From Streptomyces roseolus (GTDB taxonomy: Bacteria > Actinomycetota > Actinomycetes > Streptomycetales > Streptomycetaceae): DNA of 64,000 bases. A program made the translations under genes and the position numbers. This document shows positions 51,363 through 59,733 of the stretch, piece after piece; positions within the stretch are counted from its first letter, which is position 1; each line of letters begins with the position of its first letter. The notes beneath the pieces are model-generated. The model was given only the letters and a program-made list of their open reading frames with translations, did not search any database and had not been told where the DNA came from. Where the stretch lies: assembly GCF_014649855.1 (NCBI RefSeq), contig NZ_BMTV01000015.1:89611-153610 (forward strand). Reading direction: 5' to 3'.

Positions 51363-51974
51363 TCAGGCGCCGACGCCCGCCGTGAGTTCCGGGTCCTCGC
51401 GGAGGCGTCCCAGGGCGCGGGAGACGGCGCTCTTCACCGTGCCGACGGAGACCCCGAGCACCTCGGCCGTCTGGGCCTCGCTGAGGTCCTCGTAGTACCG
51501 CAGCACGACCATCTGCCGCTGCCGCTCGGGGAGCTTCATCACGGCGCGCCACATGGCGTCGTGGAGGACCTGGCGCTCGGCCGGGTCCGGCTCGGCCGGG
51601 CCGGCCGGCTCGGGCAGCTCCTCGCAGACGAACTCCTCGACCTTGCGCTTGCGCCACTGCGAGGTGCGCGTGTTCACCAGCGCCCGGCGCACGTACCCGT
51701 CGAGGGCCCGGTGGTCCTCGATCCGCTCCCAGGCCACGAAGGTCTTGGTGAGCGCGGTCTGGAGCAGGTCCTCGGCATCGCTCGGGTTCGCGGTCAGCGA
51801 GCGGGCGGTGCGCAGCAGCAGGGGCTGGCGGGCCTTCACGAAGGACGAGAAGGACGGGTACGCGAAGGAGCGCGGGCCCTGACGCGGCGAGGTGCGCGGG
51901 GCCGTGCGCTGTCCGGGCCGGGTGGCGGCCGTGGAGGCGCCGGCGCAGACGGGGCCAGTGGGTGGCGGAGTCAT
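51363..51974 (-). CDS. SigE-family (ECF) RNA polymerase sigma factor
   Basis: 203 residues. After about 35 disordered residues, region 2 (FVKARQPLLLRTARSLTANP, SDAEDLLQTALTKTFVAWER) and region 4 (LPERQRQMVVLRYYEDLSEA, QTAEVLGVSVGTVKSAVSRA) are complete, with the short linker typical of ECF factors. It belongs to the actinobacterial SigE-family class that often lacks a neighbouring anti-sigma, as here. Target promoters unknown. Confidence 0.9.
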   Translation of the reverse strand: MTPPPTGPVCAGASTAATRPGQRTAPRTSPRQGPRSFAYPSFSSFVKARQPLLLRTARSLTANPSDAEDLLQTALTKTFVAWERIEDHRALDGYVRRALVNTRTSQWRKRKVEEFVCEELPEPAGPAEPDPAERQVLHDAMWRAVMKLPERQRQMVVLRYYEDLSEAQTAEVLGVSVGTVKSAVSRALGRLREDPELTAGVGA

Positions 51975-52154
51975 GGTTCCACGCTAGGAGCGGCGGGGTC
52001 CGGGCGGATCGGCCCCAGGTCCCGAACCCGGCTCCCCCTCAGGTCGGAGTCCTCGGGGTGCCCCCACCTCCTCTGGGTGGAGCCGCCGTCACCCGGGGGT
52101 CAGGGTCGGCGGGGGCGACGGCGGCGCGCGTACGGTGCCCGCCCGTGGGTCCGT

Positions 52155-52250
52155 CCGCGTGCCCGCCCCCGCGTCCGCCCGTGTCCCCCTCCGCGTGCCC
52201 GCCCCCGCGTCCGCCCGTGTCCCCCTCCGCGTGCCCGCCCCCGCGTCCGC
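52155..52250. repeat. 36-bp tandem repeat next to the lipid-transfer gene
   Basis: Units start at 52155, 52191 and 52227 (CCGCGTGCCCGCCCCCGCGT...); the third is cut off after about 24 bp where the stop codon of the lipid-transfer gene begins. The array fills the intergenic space toward the sigma-factor gene. The 36-bp period is again a multiple of three. Confidence 0.85.
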
Positions 52251-53418
52251 TCAGGTGTCCGTGCCGAGGACCAGCCCCGAGGTCGGGACGCCCGTGCCGG
52301 CGGTGACCAGGGCCCGGGCCGCGCCGGGGACCTGGTTCACGGAGGTGCCGCGCAGCTGCCGCACCGCCTCCGCGATGCCGTTCATCCCGTGGAGGTACGC
52401 CTCGCCCAGCTGGCCCCCGTGGGTGTTGATCGGCAGTGCGCCCGCCGCCACGAAGTCCCCGCCCTCGCCCGGCCCGCAGAAGCCGAACTCCTCCAGCTGC
52501 ATGAGCACGAAGGGGGTGAAGTGGTCGTAGAGGATGCTCACATCGACGTCGGCCGGGCGCAGCCCGGACGTCCGCCACAACTGCCGTGCCACGACGCCCG
52601 TCTCGGGGAGGCCGGTCAGTCCGTCCCGGTAGAAGCTCGTCAGGGCCTCCTGCTTGCGGCCCGCTCCCTGCGCCGCCGCGAGGACGACGGCGGGCGGGTG
52701 CCGCAGGTCGCGGGAGCGCTCGGCGGTGGTGACGACGATCGCCTGGCCGCCGTCGGTCTCCTGGCAGCAGACGAGGAGGCGGAGCGGCTCCGCGATCCAG
52801 CGGGAGGCGGCGTGGTCGGCGAGGGTGATCGGCTTGCCGTGGAAGTACGCGGCGGGGTTCTTCGCCGCGTACCGACGGTCGGTGACGGCGACGTGCCCGA
52901 ACACCTCCGGCGTGAGCCCGTACACGTGGAGGTAGCGCTGGGCGGCCATGGCGACCCGGGAGGCGGGGGTGAGCAGCCCGAAGGGCAGCTGCCGGCCGAG
53001 CGCGGCGCCCTCGGCGGAGGGCTCGCGCCGCTGCACTCCGGAGCCGAAGCGGCGGCCCGACCGCTCGTTGAAGGCCCGGTAGCAGACGACGACCTCGGCG
53101 ACGCCGGCCGCGACGGCGAGCGCGGCCTGCTGGACGGTGGCGCAGGCGGCCACGCCGCCGTGGTGGACGCGGGAGAAGAAGGTGAGCTCGCCGATGCCGG
53201 CCGCCTGGGCGACGGTGATCTCGGGGTTGGTGTCCATGGTGAAGGTGACGGGTCCGTCCACGTCCCCGGGGGCGAGCCCGGCGTCGTCGAGGGAGGCGCG
53301 GACCGCCTCGACGGCGAGGGAGAGCTCGCTGCGGCCGGAGTCCTTGGAGAACTCGGTGGCGCCGATGCCCGCCGGCGGCCGCCCGGCCGCCGAGGCCGTC
53401 GGGGCGGAGCAGGCTCAT
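52251..53418 (-). pseudogene. Thiolase-like lipid-transfer protein with an N-terminal frameshift
   Basis: Family of non-decarboxylating thiolase-like proteins, including steroid side-chain aldolases (Ltp2). The start is MSLLRPDGLGGRAA from ATG 53418, overlapping the MaoC stop by ATGA. Near 53368-53370 one extra C (plus strand) shifts the frame. The rest (GIGATEFSKDSGRSELSLAV, then DGPVTFTMDTNPEITVAQAA, to PINTHGGQLGEAYLHGMNGI) continues in the second frame. Internal initiation at GTG 53261 would lose about 50 residues. Otherwise the C-terminal domain is intact, including YDHFTPFVL and GEAYLHG Tyr residues. It may be a sequencing error or a recent mutation. Confidence 0.8.
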
Positions 53419-53813
53419 CGGGGCACCTCCACGGTGACCGTGCCGGTGACGTGGTGGCCGAGGCCGTTGGCCCCGGCGATCCGGACGAGGGCGGTGACGG
53501 TGCCCTCCGGCCCGCCGGCCACCTCGGCCACCGTGCCGGTCAGCGTCATCGTGTCCCCGGGATGGTTGGGGGCGCCGGGGCGGATGGCGACCTTGCGGAG
53601 CACCGCCCGCGGTCCGAAGTGGTCGGTGACGTACCGGCCGACGGGGCCGTTGGCGGTCAGGATGTTCATGAAGACGTCCGGGGAGCCCTTCTCCCGGGCG
53701 GCCTCGGCGTCGTGGTGCACGTCCTGGTCGTCGCGGGAGGCGACGGCCCCGGCCACGATCAGGGTGCGGGCGACGGGGATCTCCAGCGGCGGCAGCGCGT
53801 CACCGGCCCTCAT
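53415..53813 (-). CDS. MaoC-like hydratase
   Basis: 132-residue hot-dog-fold protein of the MaoC-like type. VASRDDQDVHHDAEAAREKG carries the Asp and His of the hydratase motif, and VRIAGANGLGHHVTGTVTVE closes the fold. It is similar to small subunits that hydrate enoyl-CoA in steroid or fatty-acid side-chain breakdown. ATG 53813 overlaps the ACAD stop by 4 bp, and its own stop overlaps the lipid-transfer start by 4 bp. This is the only intact reading frame of the three-gene operon. Confidence 0.85.
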   Translation of the reverse strand: MRAGDALPPLEIPVARTLIVAGAVASRDDQDVHHDAEAAREKGSPDVFMNILTANGPVGRYVTDHFGPRAVLRKVAIRPGAPNHPGDTMTLTGTVAEVAGGPEGTVTALVRIAGANGLGHHVTGTVTVEVPR

Positions 53814-55334
53814 GACGAACCCTCCTCCGCGAGCACGTCGCCGAGTTCGGCGAGGAGCGCGGTGCCGTGGCCCAGGTAGGCGTCGAGCTGCCGACCCCAC
53901 GGGAAGTGCCGGTGGACGGGGTGGTCGAGGTCGGCACCCGTCCCGCCGTGCAGGTGCTGGCCGCTGTGCACGACCCGCTTGCCGGCCTCCGGGGCCCACC
54001 AGGCGGCGGTCAGCGCCGCCGCGGCGCTGTCGAGGCCGGCGTCGGACCGCCAGGCCGCCTCGTGGGCGGTGACCCGGATGGCTCGGTGTCCATGTGGGCG
54101 TCGGCCGCGCGCAGTTGGACCGCCTGCCGGGTGGCGAGCGGCCACCCGGACTGCTCCCGCACGGAGGTGTACGCGACGGCCCGGGCCAGCGAACCGGCGC
54201 AGACGCCCGCCTGGAGACCGGCGAAGGCGGTCGGGCGGCGGGGAGCACGTCCTCGTACGCCTCCGGTCCCGTCCCGTCCCCCAGCCGCTCGGCGGGCGTC
54301 CCGTCGAGCACCGGCCGCTCCGCCGACCAGGGAGCGGTCAGTTCGACCGGTTCGACGGCGGCGGCGTCCTCGGTCCGCACCAGCCACAGCGTCCGGTACG
54401 CGTCCGGAACGAGGAGGTGGGTGGCGTCCCGCAGCCACGGCACCCGGCCGACGGTCCCGGTGAGCCGCCCGGCGCGCGCCGTGACCGCGCCGGTGGCGGG
54501 GAAGGCGCCCGTCGCGACGACGGTCCCGTCCCGCAGCCCCGGCAGGAGACGGGCGCGCTGCTCCTCGGTGCCGTGCCGGGCGACGGCGAGGATCCCGTAC
54601 GCCCCGGTCGCGGCGAGCGCGACCCGTTCGTGGTTGAGCTGTTCGGTGATCAGCCCCCAGCCGCCGTTCTCCTCCCCGACGAGGTTCCCGGCCGGGGCCC
54701 GGATCCCGTCGTAGTGGGTCGCGGTGGTGGTGAGCCCGCCGACGGTCTCGATCGGGGTCCAGGAGAACCCCGGGGCGTCGGTGGGGACGAGGAGGAGGGA
54801 GATGCCCCGGTGCGGGGGCGCCTCGGGGTCGGTGCGGCAGGCGAGCCAGATCCATTCGGCGTTCTGCGCGTTGGAGGTGAAGACCTTCTGCCCGTCGACG
54901 ACCCGGGTGTCGCCGCCGCGGACCGCCCGGGTCCGCAGCGAGGCCAGGTCCGTACCGGCCTCGGGCTCGCTGCAGCCGATCGCGAAGACGCACTCCCCGC
55001 GCAGGATCCCCGGCAGGAGGGCGGCCTTCTGCTCCTCGGTGCCGTACCGCATGAGGGTGGGTCCCACCGTGTTGAGCGTGACCATCGAGACGGGCGCGCC
55101 GGCCCGGTACGCCTCGTCGAAGAAGACGAACTGCTCGTCGGCGCCGCGGCCCTGGCCGCCGTACTCCTCCGGCCGGCCGAGGCCCAGGAGACCGTCGGCG
55201 CCGATCCTCCGCAGCAGCCGGCGCTGCGCGGCGCCGTCGCTCGCGGGCGGCGGCCCGTCGGGCATCGTCTCGCGGAAGTACGCGCGGAGTTCGGCGCACA
55301 GCCGGAGCTGCCGCTCGGTCGGGGCGAGGTGCAC
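53810..55334 (-). pseudogene. Acyl-CoA dehydrogenase with two frameshifts
   Basis: From GTG 55334 (after GGGAGG) the chain follows acyl-CoA dehydrogenase: FFDEAYRAGAPVSMVTLNTV, GCSEPEAGTDLASLRTRAVR, FTSNAQNAEWIWLACR, VALAATGAYGILAVARHG. After YEDVLPAARP the frame changes near 54248 (a G seems lost from CGGACC) and continues as TAFAGLQAGVCAGSLARAVA. Near 54077 a second G loss (GAGGCC to GAGCC) moves it to IRVTAHEAAWRSDAGLDSAA, ending HLHGGTGADLDHPVHRHFPW. The rejoined protein would be about 508 residues, larger than a canonical 380-residue ACAD. As read it cannot give a full-length product. Confidence 0.8.
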
Positions 55335-55512
55335 GGGACGGCCTCCCGGAGGGGACGACGAAGGTTTCTGACTGTCCGTCAAGTCGCTTCGCCCTGTCAA
55401 GACACCCCGGCCGAAACGGCGAGGCGGCCCGCGCGAGCGGCACCGAAGTGCCGTCGCGCGGGCCGCCGTTCACACCGCGGTCACGCCCCCTCGGGCCGGG
55501 CCCGTGGACCGG

Positions 55513-55818
55513 TCACCACCACGGGAGGAAGTTGACCGTGTTGTTCGCCTGCGAGATGTGGGTGAAGGCGGAGCCGTTCACGCTCGCCGTGTTGTTCTGG
55601 TTGGAGGCACCGGAGCCGGTCGCCACCTGCTGCGTGGTGGTGGAGTTGCCGTTGTTGTCGCCACCCACGCCGCTGCCGATGATCGTGGCGACGCTCGTGT
55701 TCGATCCGTCGTCCGCGAAACCGCCGTTGTCGGCCTGCGCCACGCCGCCGAAGAGGGCTGCGGCGAGCGGCAGGGCCACGACGGCGGCGGCGATGCGGGC
55801 GGTACGGATGCTTGCCAT
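55513..55818 (-). CDS. Small secreted Asn/Gly/Thr-rich protein ending FLPWW
   Basis: 101 residues. Signal peptide about 1-28 (RTARIAAAVVALPLAAALFG, cleavage after AQA). The mature 73 residues are rich in Asn, Gly, Ser and Thr with no Cys: DNGGFADDGSNTSVATIIGS, VGGDNNGNSTTTQQVATGSG, ASNQNNTASVNG, ISQANNTVNFLPWW. The NN/NG spacing suggests short beta-strand repeats and possible self-assembly, reminiscent of but not homologous to chaplins and rodlins. ATG 55818 follows GGAGGAA. I do not recognise the family. Confidence 0.78.
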   Translation of the reverse strand: MASIRTARIAAAVVALPLAAALFGGVAQADNGGFADDGSNTSVATIIGSGVGGDNNGNSTTTQQVATGSGASNQNNTASVNGSAFTHISQANNTVNFLPWW

Positions 55819-56346
55819 GTCTGTTCCTCCGGGAACTGAAGCCAGTCTGCTGTGCACGGAAATGCGGTTCTGCTGAAAGCGGGCCGTGAACTCCGGCCCT
55901 GACCTGGGAAGTTGGCCTACCGCCCCGGTCGCTCTACTGCTCGACGTCGCGAATCCAGAGTTGCCCACCGAATCCCCGGCGAACCACCCCGGAGCGCCCG
56001 ATTCCCCCGCAAGCGTGAGGACAAGCCGATAAACCCTTCGTCGCCGAGAAACCCCCAGCTCACAGCGGACGGCGCCCGCGAAATCACCCCGGATCCGTTG
56101 CGCCGCAAGGGAGGAAGCGTTCCGTCAGAACCCCCGACAAACCGGACCGGGAGCACCCGCGGCGCCCCACACCGCTCGAACGCGCCTCGCTGTCGGGGAA
56201 AGGGATTTCGAGCCGAAGCCTCCGCTCAGAAGCACCCGTCTCCCCCGCGTCCCGGCGCCCCCGACTCCCGGTTTCCGTCTTCCGTTCCCCTCCCCCTCTC
56301 CTTCTCCTTCTCCTTCTCCGTCCACGGTCCCGCCCGCGCCCCCGGC
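55819..56346. other. Gene-free interval
   Basis: 528 bp between the secreted protein gene and the macro-domain gene. It contains the promoter of the former and a TTCTCC hexamer microsatellite near 56295-56320. The long open frames crossing it have no family resemblance or ribosome site. I see no gene. Confidence 0.6.
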
Positions 56347-56889
56347 TCAGCCCGCCTCCCCGACCGCGTCCCCGCCCGCGTCCCCGACCGCCGCCTCGAA
56401 AGCGGCGTACGCGGTCGCGTCGAAGAGCACGAACCGCACCTCCTCGACCTCGGTGTCCGCCGCCCGCACGGCCTCGATCGCGATCCGCGCGCCGTCCCCG
56501 AGCGGCCAGCCGTAGACGCCCGTGGAGACGGCCGGGAAGGCGACCGTACGGTCACCCAGTTCGTCCGCCACCCGCAGGGACTCCCGGTAGCAGGAGGCCA
56601 GCAGCTCCGACCGGTCCTCGCCCTGCGACCAGACCGGTCCCACGGTGTGGATCACGTGCCGCGCCGGCAGCCGGCCGGCCGTGGTCGCCACCGCCCGCCC
56701 GGTCGGCAGGCCCTTGCCGTAGTGCGAGCGGCGCGGTTCCCGGCAGGCGGCGAGGATCTCCGGCCCGCCCCTCCGGTGGATGGCACCGTCGACTCCTCCG
56801 CCCCCGAGCAGCGAGGAGTTCGCGGCGTTGACCACCGCGTCCACCGCCACCTCGGTGATGTCCCCCCGCACCAACACGATCCGCACCAC
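56347..56889 (-). CDS. Macro-domain O-acetyl-ADP-ribose deacetylase
   Basis: 180-residue MacroD-type enzyme that hydrolyses O-acetyl-ADP-ribose and removes ADP-ribose from acidic residues. VRGDITEVAVDAVVNAANSS, then LLGGGGVDGAIHRRGGPEIL are the catalytic loop; FPAVSTGVYGWP is the distal ribose loop. GTG 56889 (or 56886) follows GAGGAGGG. The last 15 residues are an Ala/Gly/Asp tail. No partner gene is adjacent. Confidence 0.92.
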   Translation of the reverse strand: MVRIVLVRGDITEVAVDAVVNAANSSLLGGGGVDGAIHRRGGPEILAACREPRRSHYGKGLPTGRAVATTAGRLPARHVIHTVGPVWSQGEDRSELLASCYRESLRVADELGDRTVAFPAVSTGVYGWPLGDGARIAIEAVRAADTEVEEVRFVLFDATAYAAFEAAVGDAGGDAVGEAG

Positions 56890-57300
56890 GTCGCCCTCCT
56901 CGGCTCCTGGGACTTCGGACCGCCCATCCTCACGGCTCGCGGCCGGAGCGGGCAGCCGCTTTTACCCCACTCCGCGGGTCCGCGGGCCCCTTCCCGGGCC
57001 TCGGAACGGCGGGGACCGGGGGCAATGCATACCTACGAGCCAATGTGAAGGAAGTGATGTCACACGTACGAGTGGGTGTTGCGGCCCCCGTCGCACCGGG
57101 TCCGAAGCCACCGGCCCCGGGACCGGCTTCCACGGCCCCCGCCCGGCGGGAAGAACGAAATGGCCGGTCCAACGGGTGTTTTCGCTCTGAATCAGAAAGA
57201 GAAAAGCGCGTGTCTAACCCCACACCCGCGCCTAAATTATCCAGAATTTCACCTACTGCCCCAGTTGAAACCACGCCGTCTCGTCGCCTAGGAGCGTGTC
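56890..57300. other. Gene-free A/T-richer leader region
   Basis: 411 bp upstream of the repeat protein gene. The last 130 bp are clearly richer in A and T than the surroundings (TCAGAAAGAGAAAAG, CCTAAATTATCCAGAATTTC) and include GCGCGTGT and ACACCCGCGC as imperfect inverted arms and a TAAATT -10 candidate. No gene is seen; it is probably a strong or regulated promoter region. Confidence 0.5.
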
Positions 57301-58728
57301 ATGCAGATTCGCAGGTGGCTCCCGGACCAGCCCACCCTCATCGGCCGCCACGACTGGCCGGACGAGGGGGACGAGGGGACCCATCTGCGGCTGCGGGCCG
57401 ACGCCATCGTCGTGCTCGACCGGCGGGCGTGGCGCGTCCTGGAGATCACCGGCTACCCCAACGACCACTGGCCGGAGGCCTACGAGAAGGCGTGGCGCGA
57501 CCACATGGAACTGTGGTGGCACGCCAACGAACTGCGGCGGGTCAACAACCAGCCGGTCAAGCCGGCTTCCGACCGGGCCGGCTTCTACAAGCGCCCGGTG
57601 GTCCTCGTCCTCCGCGACGACAACCTGCCCCGCTCCGCGCCGAAGCACTGGTGCGCCCCCGCCAGCCAGGACTGGCGGGTCCTTCCCGAGCACTACGCCG
57701 TCTGCCGGTCCTGCGGCGAGCTGCCGCCCTGCCGCCACGGGGAGTACAGCCCCGAGGGCGGCCCCCGCCTCCCGGAGCAGAGCGGCGGCATCCCGCTCAT
57801 CGTGCCGGAGGGCTGCTGCATGGGGTGCGCCGAGCTGATCAAGCCGCGCATGCGGACCGTACGCTTCCCCGGCCCCAACCTCTGGTACCCGGACCTGGGG
57901 GAGGACACCGCCGTCTTCCACGCCCGGGCCGCCTGCGAGGACCAGGTGGCCCTCTACCGGGCCCAGTGGCAGGCCGCGCACCCCCAGCCCGCCGCGCACC
58001 CGCCCACCCCGGCCTTCCCCGGCTTCGACCACTTCTTCCTGCCCCAGCCCCGTGCCGACCAGGACCCGGCCTCCGCCCTCGTGACCGCGCACGGACAGAA
58101 CCCCGCGGCCCCCCACGGCCAGACGCCGATGGCACCCCACGGCCAGAACCCCACGGCACCCCACGGCCAGGCGCCGATGGCACCGCACGGCCAGAATCCC
58201 GTGGCCCCTCACGGCCAGGCGCCGATGGCGGCGCACAGCCAGGGAGTTCCGCCGGCGCACGGGCAGGGAGCCCCCTCCGCACACGGCCAAGGGTCCATGG
58301 GGGCGCCGCACGGCCAGGGGTCCCCGGCGCCGTACCCCCAGGAGGAGGCGCACTCCTCCCTGGTCACCGGTTCCGGAGCCTTCTCGCCCGCCTTCGACGA
58401 CTACCGCCCGGAGCCCGACCCGTACCCCTCGGCCCCATCGCCCGCCCAGGCCGCCCAGGCCGCCCAGAGCGTCCAGGTCGCCCACACCGCTCAGGCCTCC
58501 CACACCGCTCAGGCGGCCGCGCCCGCGCCGTCTTCCGCCCCGATGACCGTCCCGGACACCGCGCCCGCCGTGCGGGCCGCGGAGGAACTGAGCCGCTCCC
58601 TCACGTCTCCGCCGGTCTTCCACAACGCGGAGCAGGCGGCCCGGGTGATCGAGGAACTCACCGCCGCGGTCCGCAACATCGCCCTCTGCCTGAACAGCCC
58701 GCAGGCCCGCAGCCACCCTCACCCCTGA
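57301..58728 (+). CDS. Unrecognised Cys-containing protein with octapeptide repeats
   Basis: 475 residues, no signal peptide or membrane helix. Residues 1-130 look like a compact domain with many Trp (HMELWWHANELRRVNNQPVK). At 135-180 two Cys clusters (CRSCGELPPCRHG and GCCMGCAELI) could bind zinc. Residues about 262-345 contain ten degenerate copies of an (A)PHGQxPM octapeptide, then an Ala/Gln-rich stretch. The last 55 residues (VRAAEELSRSLTSPPVFHNA, EQAARVIEELTAAVRNIALC) are an amphipathic helical domain. A cytoplasmic scaffold with a flexible spacer is a guess. Start ATG 57301 gives the best codon pattern. Confidence 0.72.
   Translation: MQIRRWLPDQPTLIGRHDWPDEGDEGTHLRLRADAIVVLDRRAWRVLEITGYPNDHWPEAYEKAWRDHMELWWHANELRRVNNQPVKPASDRAGFYKRPVVLVLRDDNLPRSAPKHWCAPASQDWRVLPEHYAVCRSCGELPPCRHGEYSPEGGPRLPEQSGGIPLIVPEGCCMGCAELIKPRMRTVRFPGPNLWYPDLGEDTAVFHARAACEDQVALYRAQWQAAHPQPAAHPPTPAFPGFDHFFLPQPRADQDPASALVTAHGQNPAAPHGQTPMAPHGQNPTAPHGQAPMAPHGQNPVAPHGQAPMAAHSQGVPPAHGQGAPSAHGQGSMGAPHGQGSPAPYPQEEAHSSLVTGSGAFSPAFDDYRPEPDPYPSAPSPAQAAQAAQSVQVAHTAQASHTAQAAAPAPSSAPMTVPDTAPAVRAAEELSRSLTSPPVFHNAEQAARVIEELTAAVRNIALCLNSPQARSHPHP
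58088..58330 (+). repeat. 24-bp in-frame repeat coding APHGQ octapeptides
   Basis: About ten units of CACGGCCAG(N)15 encode HGQ every eight residues. Early copies read APHGQTPM / APHGQNPT and late ones AHGQGAPS. The first six are the most alike, pointing to recent expansion by slippage or recombination. Confidence 0.8.
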
Positions 58729-58803
58729 CCCGCCGGCCCGGCCGGTGGGTGTGGCGCCGGGAGAGCGGCGGGGCGGGAGGCGGGCCGACCGGCTCCGCCC
58801 GGA

Positions 58804-59208
58804 TCAACCGGTGCTCGCCCCCGCGGGCACGACCACGATCTGGTGCTCGTCCTCATAGATGATCCGGCCGGGGTTCGAGGACTCCAGCCGCAGGCACTCC
58901 ACCCCGTGCGCGGCCAGGAGCTCCAGGTACCCGTCCACCCGCCCGATGAGGTCGACAGCAGACTTCTTGAACCAGGCGACGGCACCAGGGTTCACCGCGG
59001 GGTCGTACACCCGTGGATCAGCATGCGTCGGGTTGGGGTAGCGGGTGTCGTACCAGTCGCTGTTCGTTCTCCAGAAGCGGTACTGCTCGTCGGTCAACCT
59101 GCCCTGTGCCGCAAGCTCGTTCGCGAGCACGAAGACTCCGGGGAAGTGCCCCCGCTCGTGCCGTTCCGTGCCCTGGAAGCGGACGTACCGCGCTTCGTCT
59201 TCCTCCAT
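58804..59208 (-). CDS. Conserved hypothetical protein
   Basis: 134 residues, soluble: MEEDEARYVRFQGTERHERG, HFPGVFVLANELAAQGRLTD, YRFWRTNSDWYDTRYPNPTH, VDGYLELLAAHGVECLRLES, and a closing strand IIYEDEHQIVVVPAG. No catalytic motif I recognise; the Trp/Tyr-rich centre and final beta strands suggest a small alpha+beta fold. The ribosome site is weak. It stands alone and converges on the repeat-protein gene. Confidence 0.65.
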   Translation of the reverse strand: MEEDEARYVRFQGTERHERGHFPGVFVLANELAAQGRLTDEQYRFWRTNSDWYDTRYPNPTHADPRVYDPAVNPGAVAWFKKSAVDLIGRVDGYLELLAAHGVECLRLESSNPGRIIYEDEHQIVVVPAGASTG

Positions 59209-59348
59209 GAAGTACCCCGATCACGCCGCGCTCTTCTCTCCCGGCGGATCCTAGGACTTCCGGCCGCGCGCCCCTCATGCGCCGGGACGACCGGGTGACC
59301 ACGGGGGGCCACGGGGGGCTGGGGTGCGCCGCGGTGTTCGCCACACGC

Positions 59349-59385
59349 GAGGGCCCCCGGCCGGATCTTCCGGTCGGGGGCCCTC
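59349..59385 (-). terminator. Terminator of tRNA-Ser(TGA)
   Basis: A 17-bp stem (59349-59365 with 59369-59385) with a single G:U pair and a 3-nt loop, 7 nt beyond the tRNA 3' end. Confidence 0.85.
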
Positions 59386-59392
59386 TGTTGAG

Positions 59393-59479
59393 CGGTGGGT
59401 GTGGGATTTGAACCCACGGAGACATCGCTGCCTCGACGGTTTTCAAGACCGTTCCCTTAGGCCGCTCGGGCAACCCACC
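59393..59479 (-). tRNA. tRNA-Ser(TGA)
   Basis: 87-nt class II tRNA. Acceptor GGTGGGT pairs with ACCCACC, anticodon stem ACGGT/ACCGT holds loop CTTGAAA (anticodon TGA), long variable arm, T arm around GTGGG-TTCAAAT-CCCAC, discriminator G, CCA not encoded. Confidence 0.97.
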
Positions 59480-59733
59480 CTCGCTCCGGACCGTTTGGGG
59501 CGGAGCGGCTACAGCGTACCGGGTGGGGGAGGGGGCGGCGGGCCGCAGGACGGGGTGGGGGGTTCGCGGGGGGTCGCAGGGGGTTCGCAAGGGGTTGTCC
59601 GATATGCCCGGAATGCCGCCGTCATGTCGCCGTCATGCCGTAGGTGCCTGGAGGCCGCCGCGATCGCCGGGTCGGAGTCCCCTCCACGGCATCTCCACGT
59701 TTCTCGAGAAGAACAGAGGGTCGCAGGGCGCAG

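Noticed and set aside
55912..57048. Plus-strand 378-codon frame across the gap before and through the macro-domain gene
   Set aside because: Antisense to the macro-domain gene, biased composition, no family resemblance.
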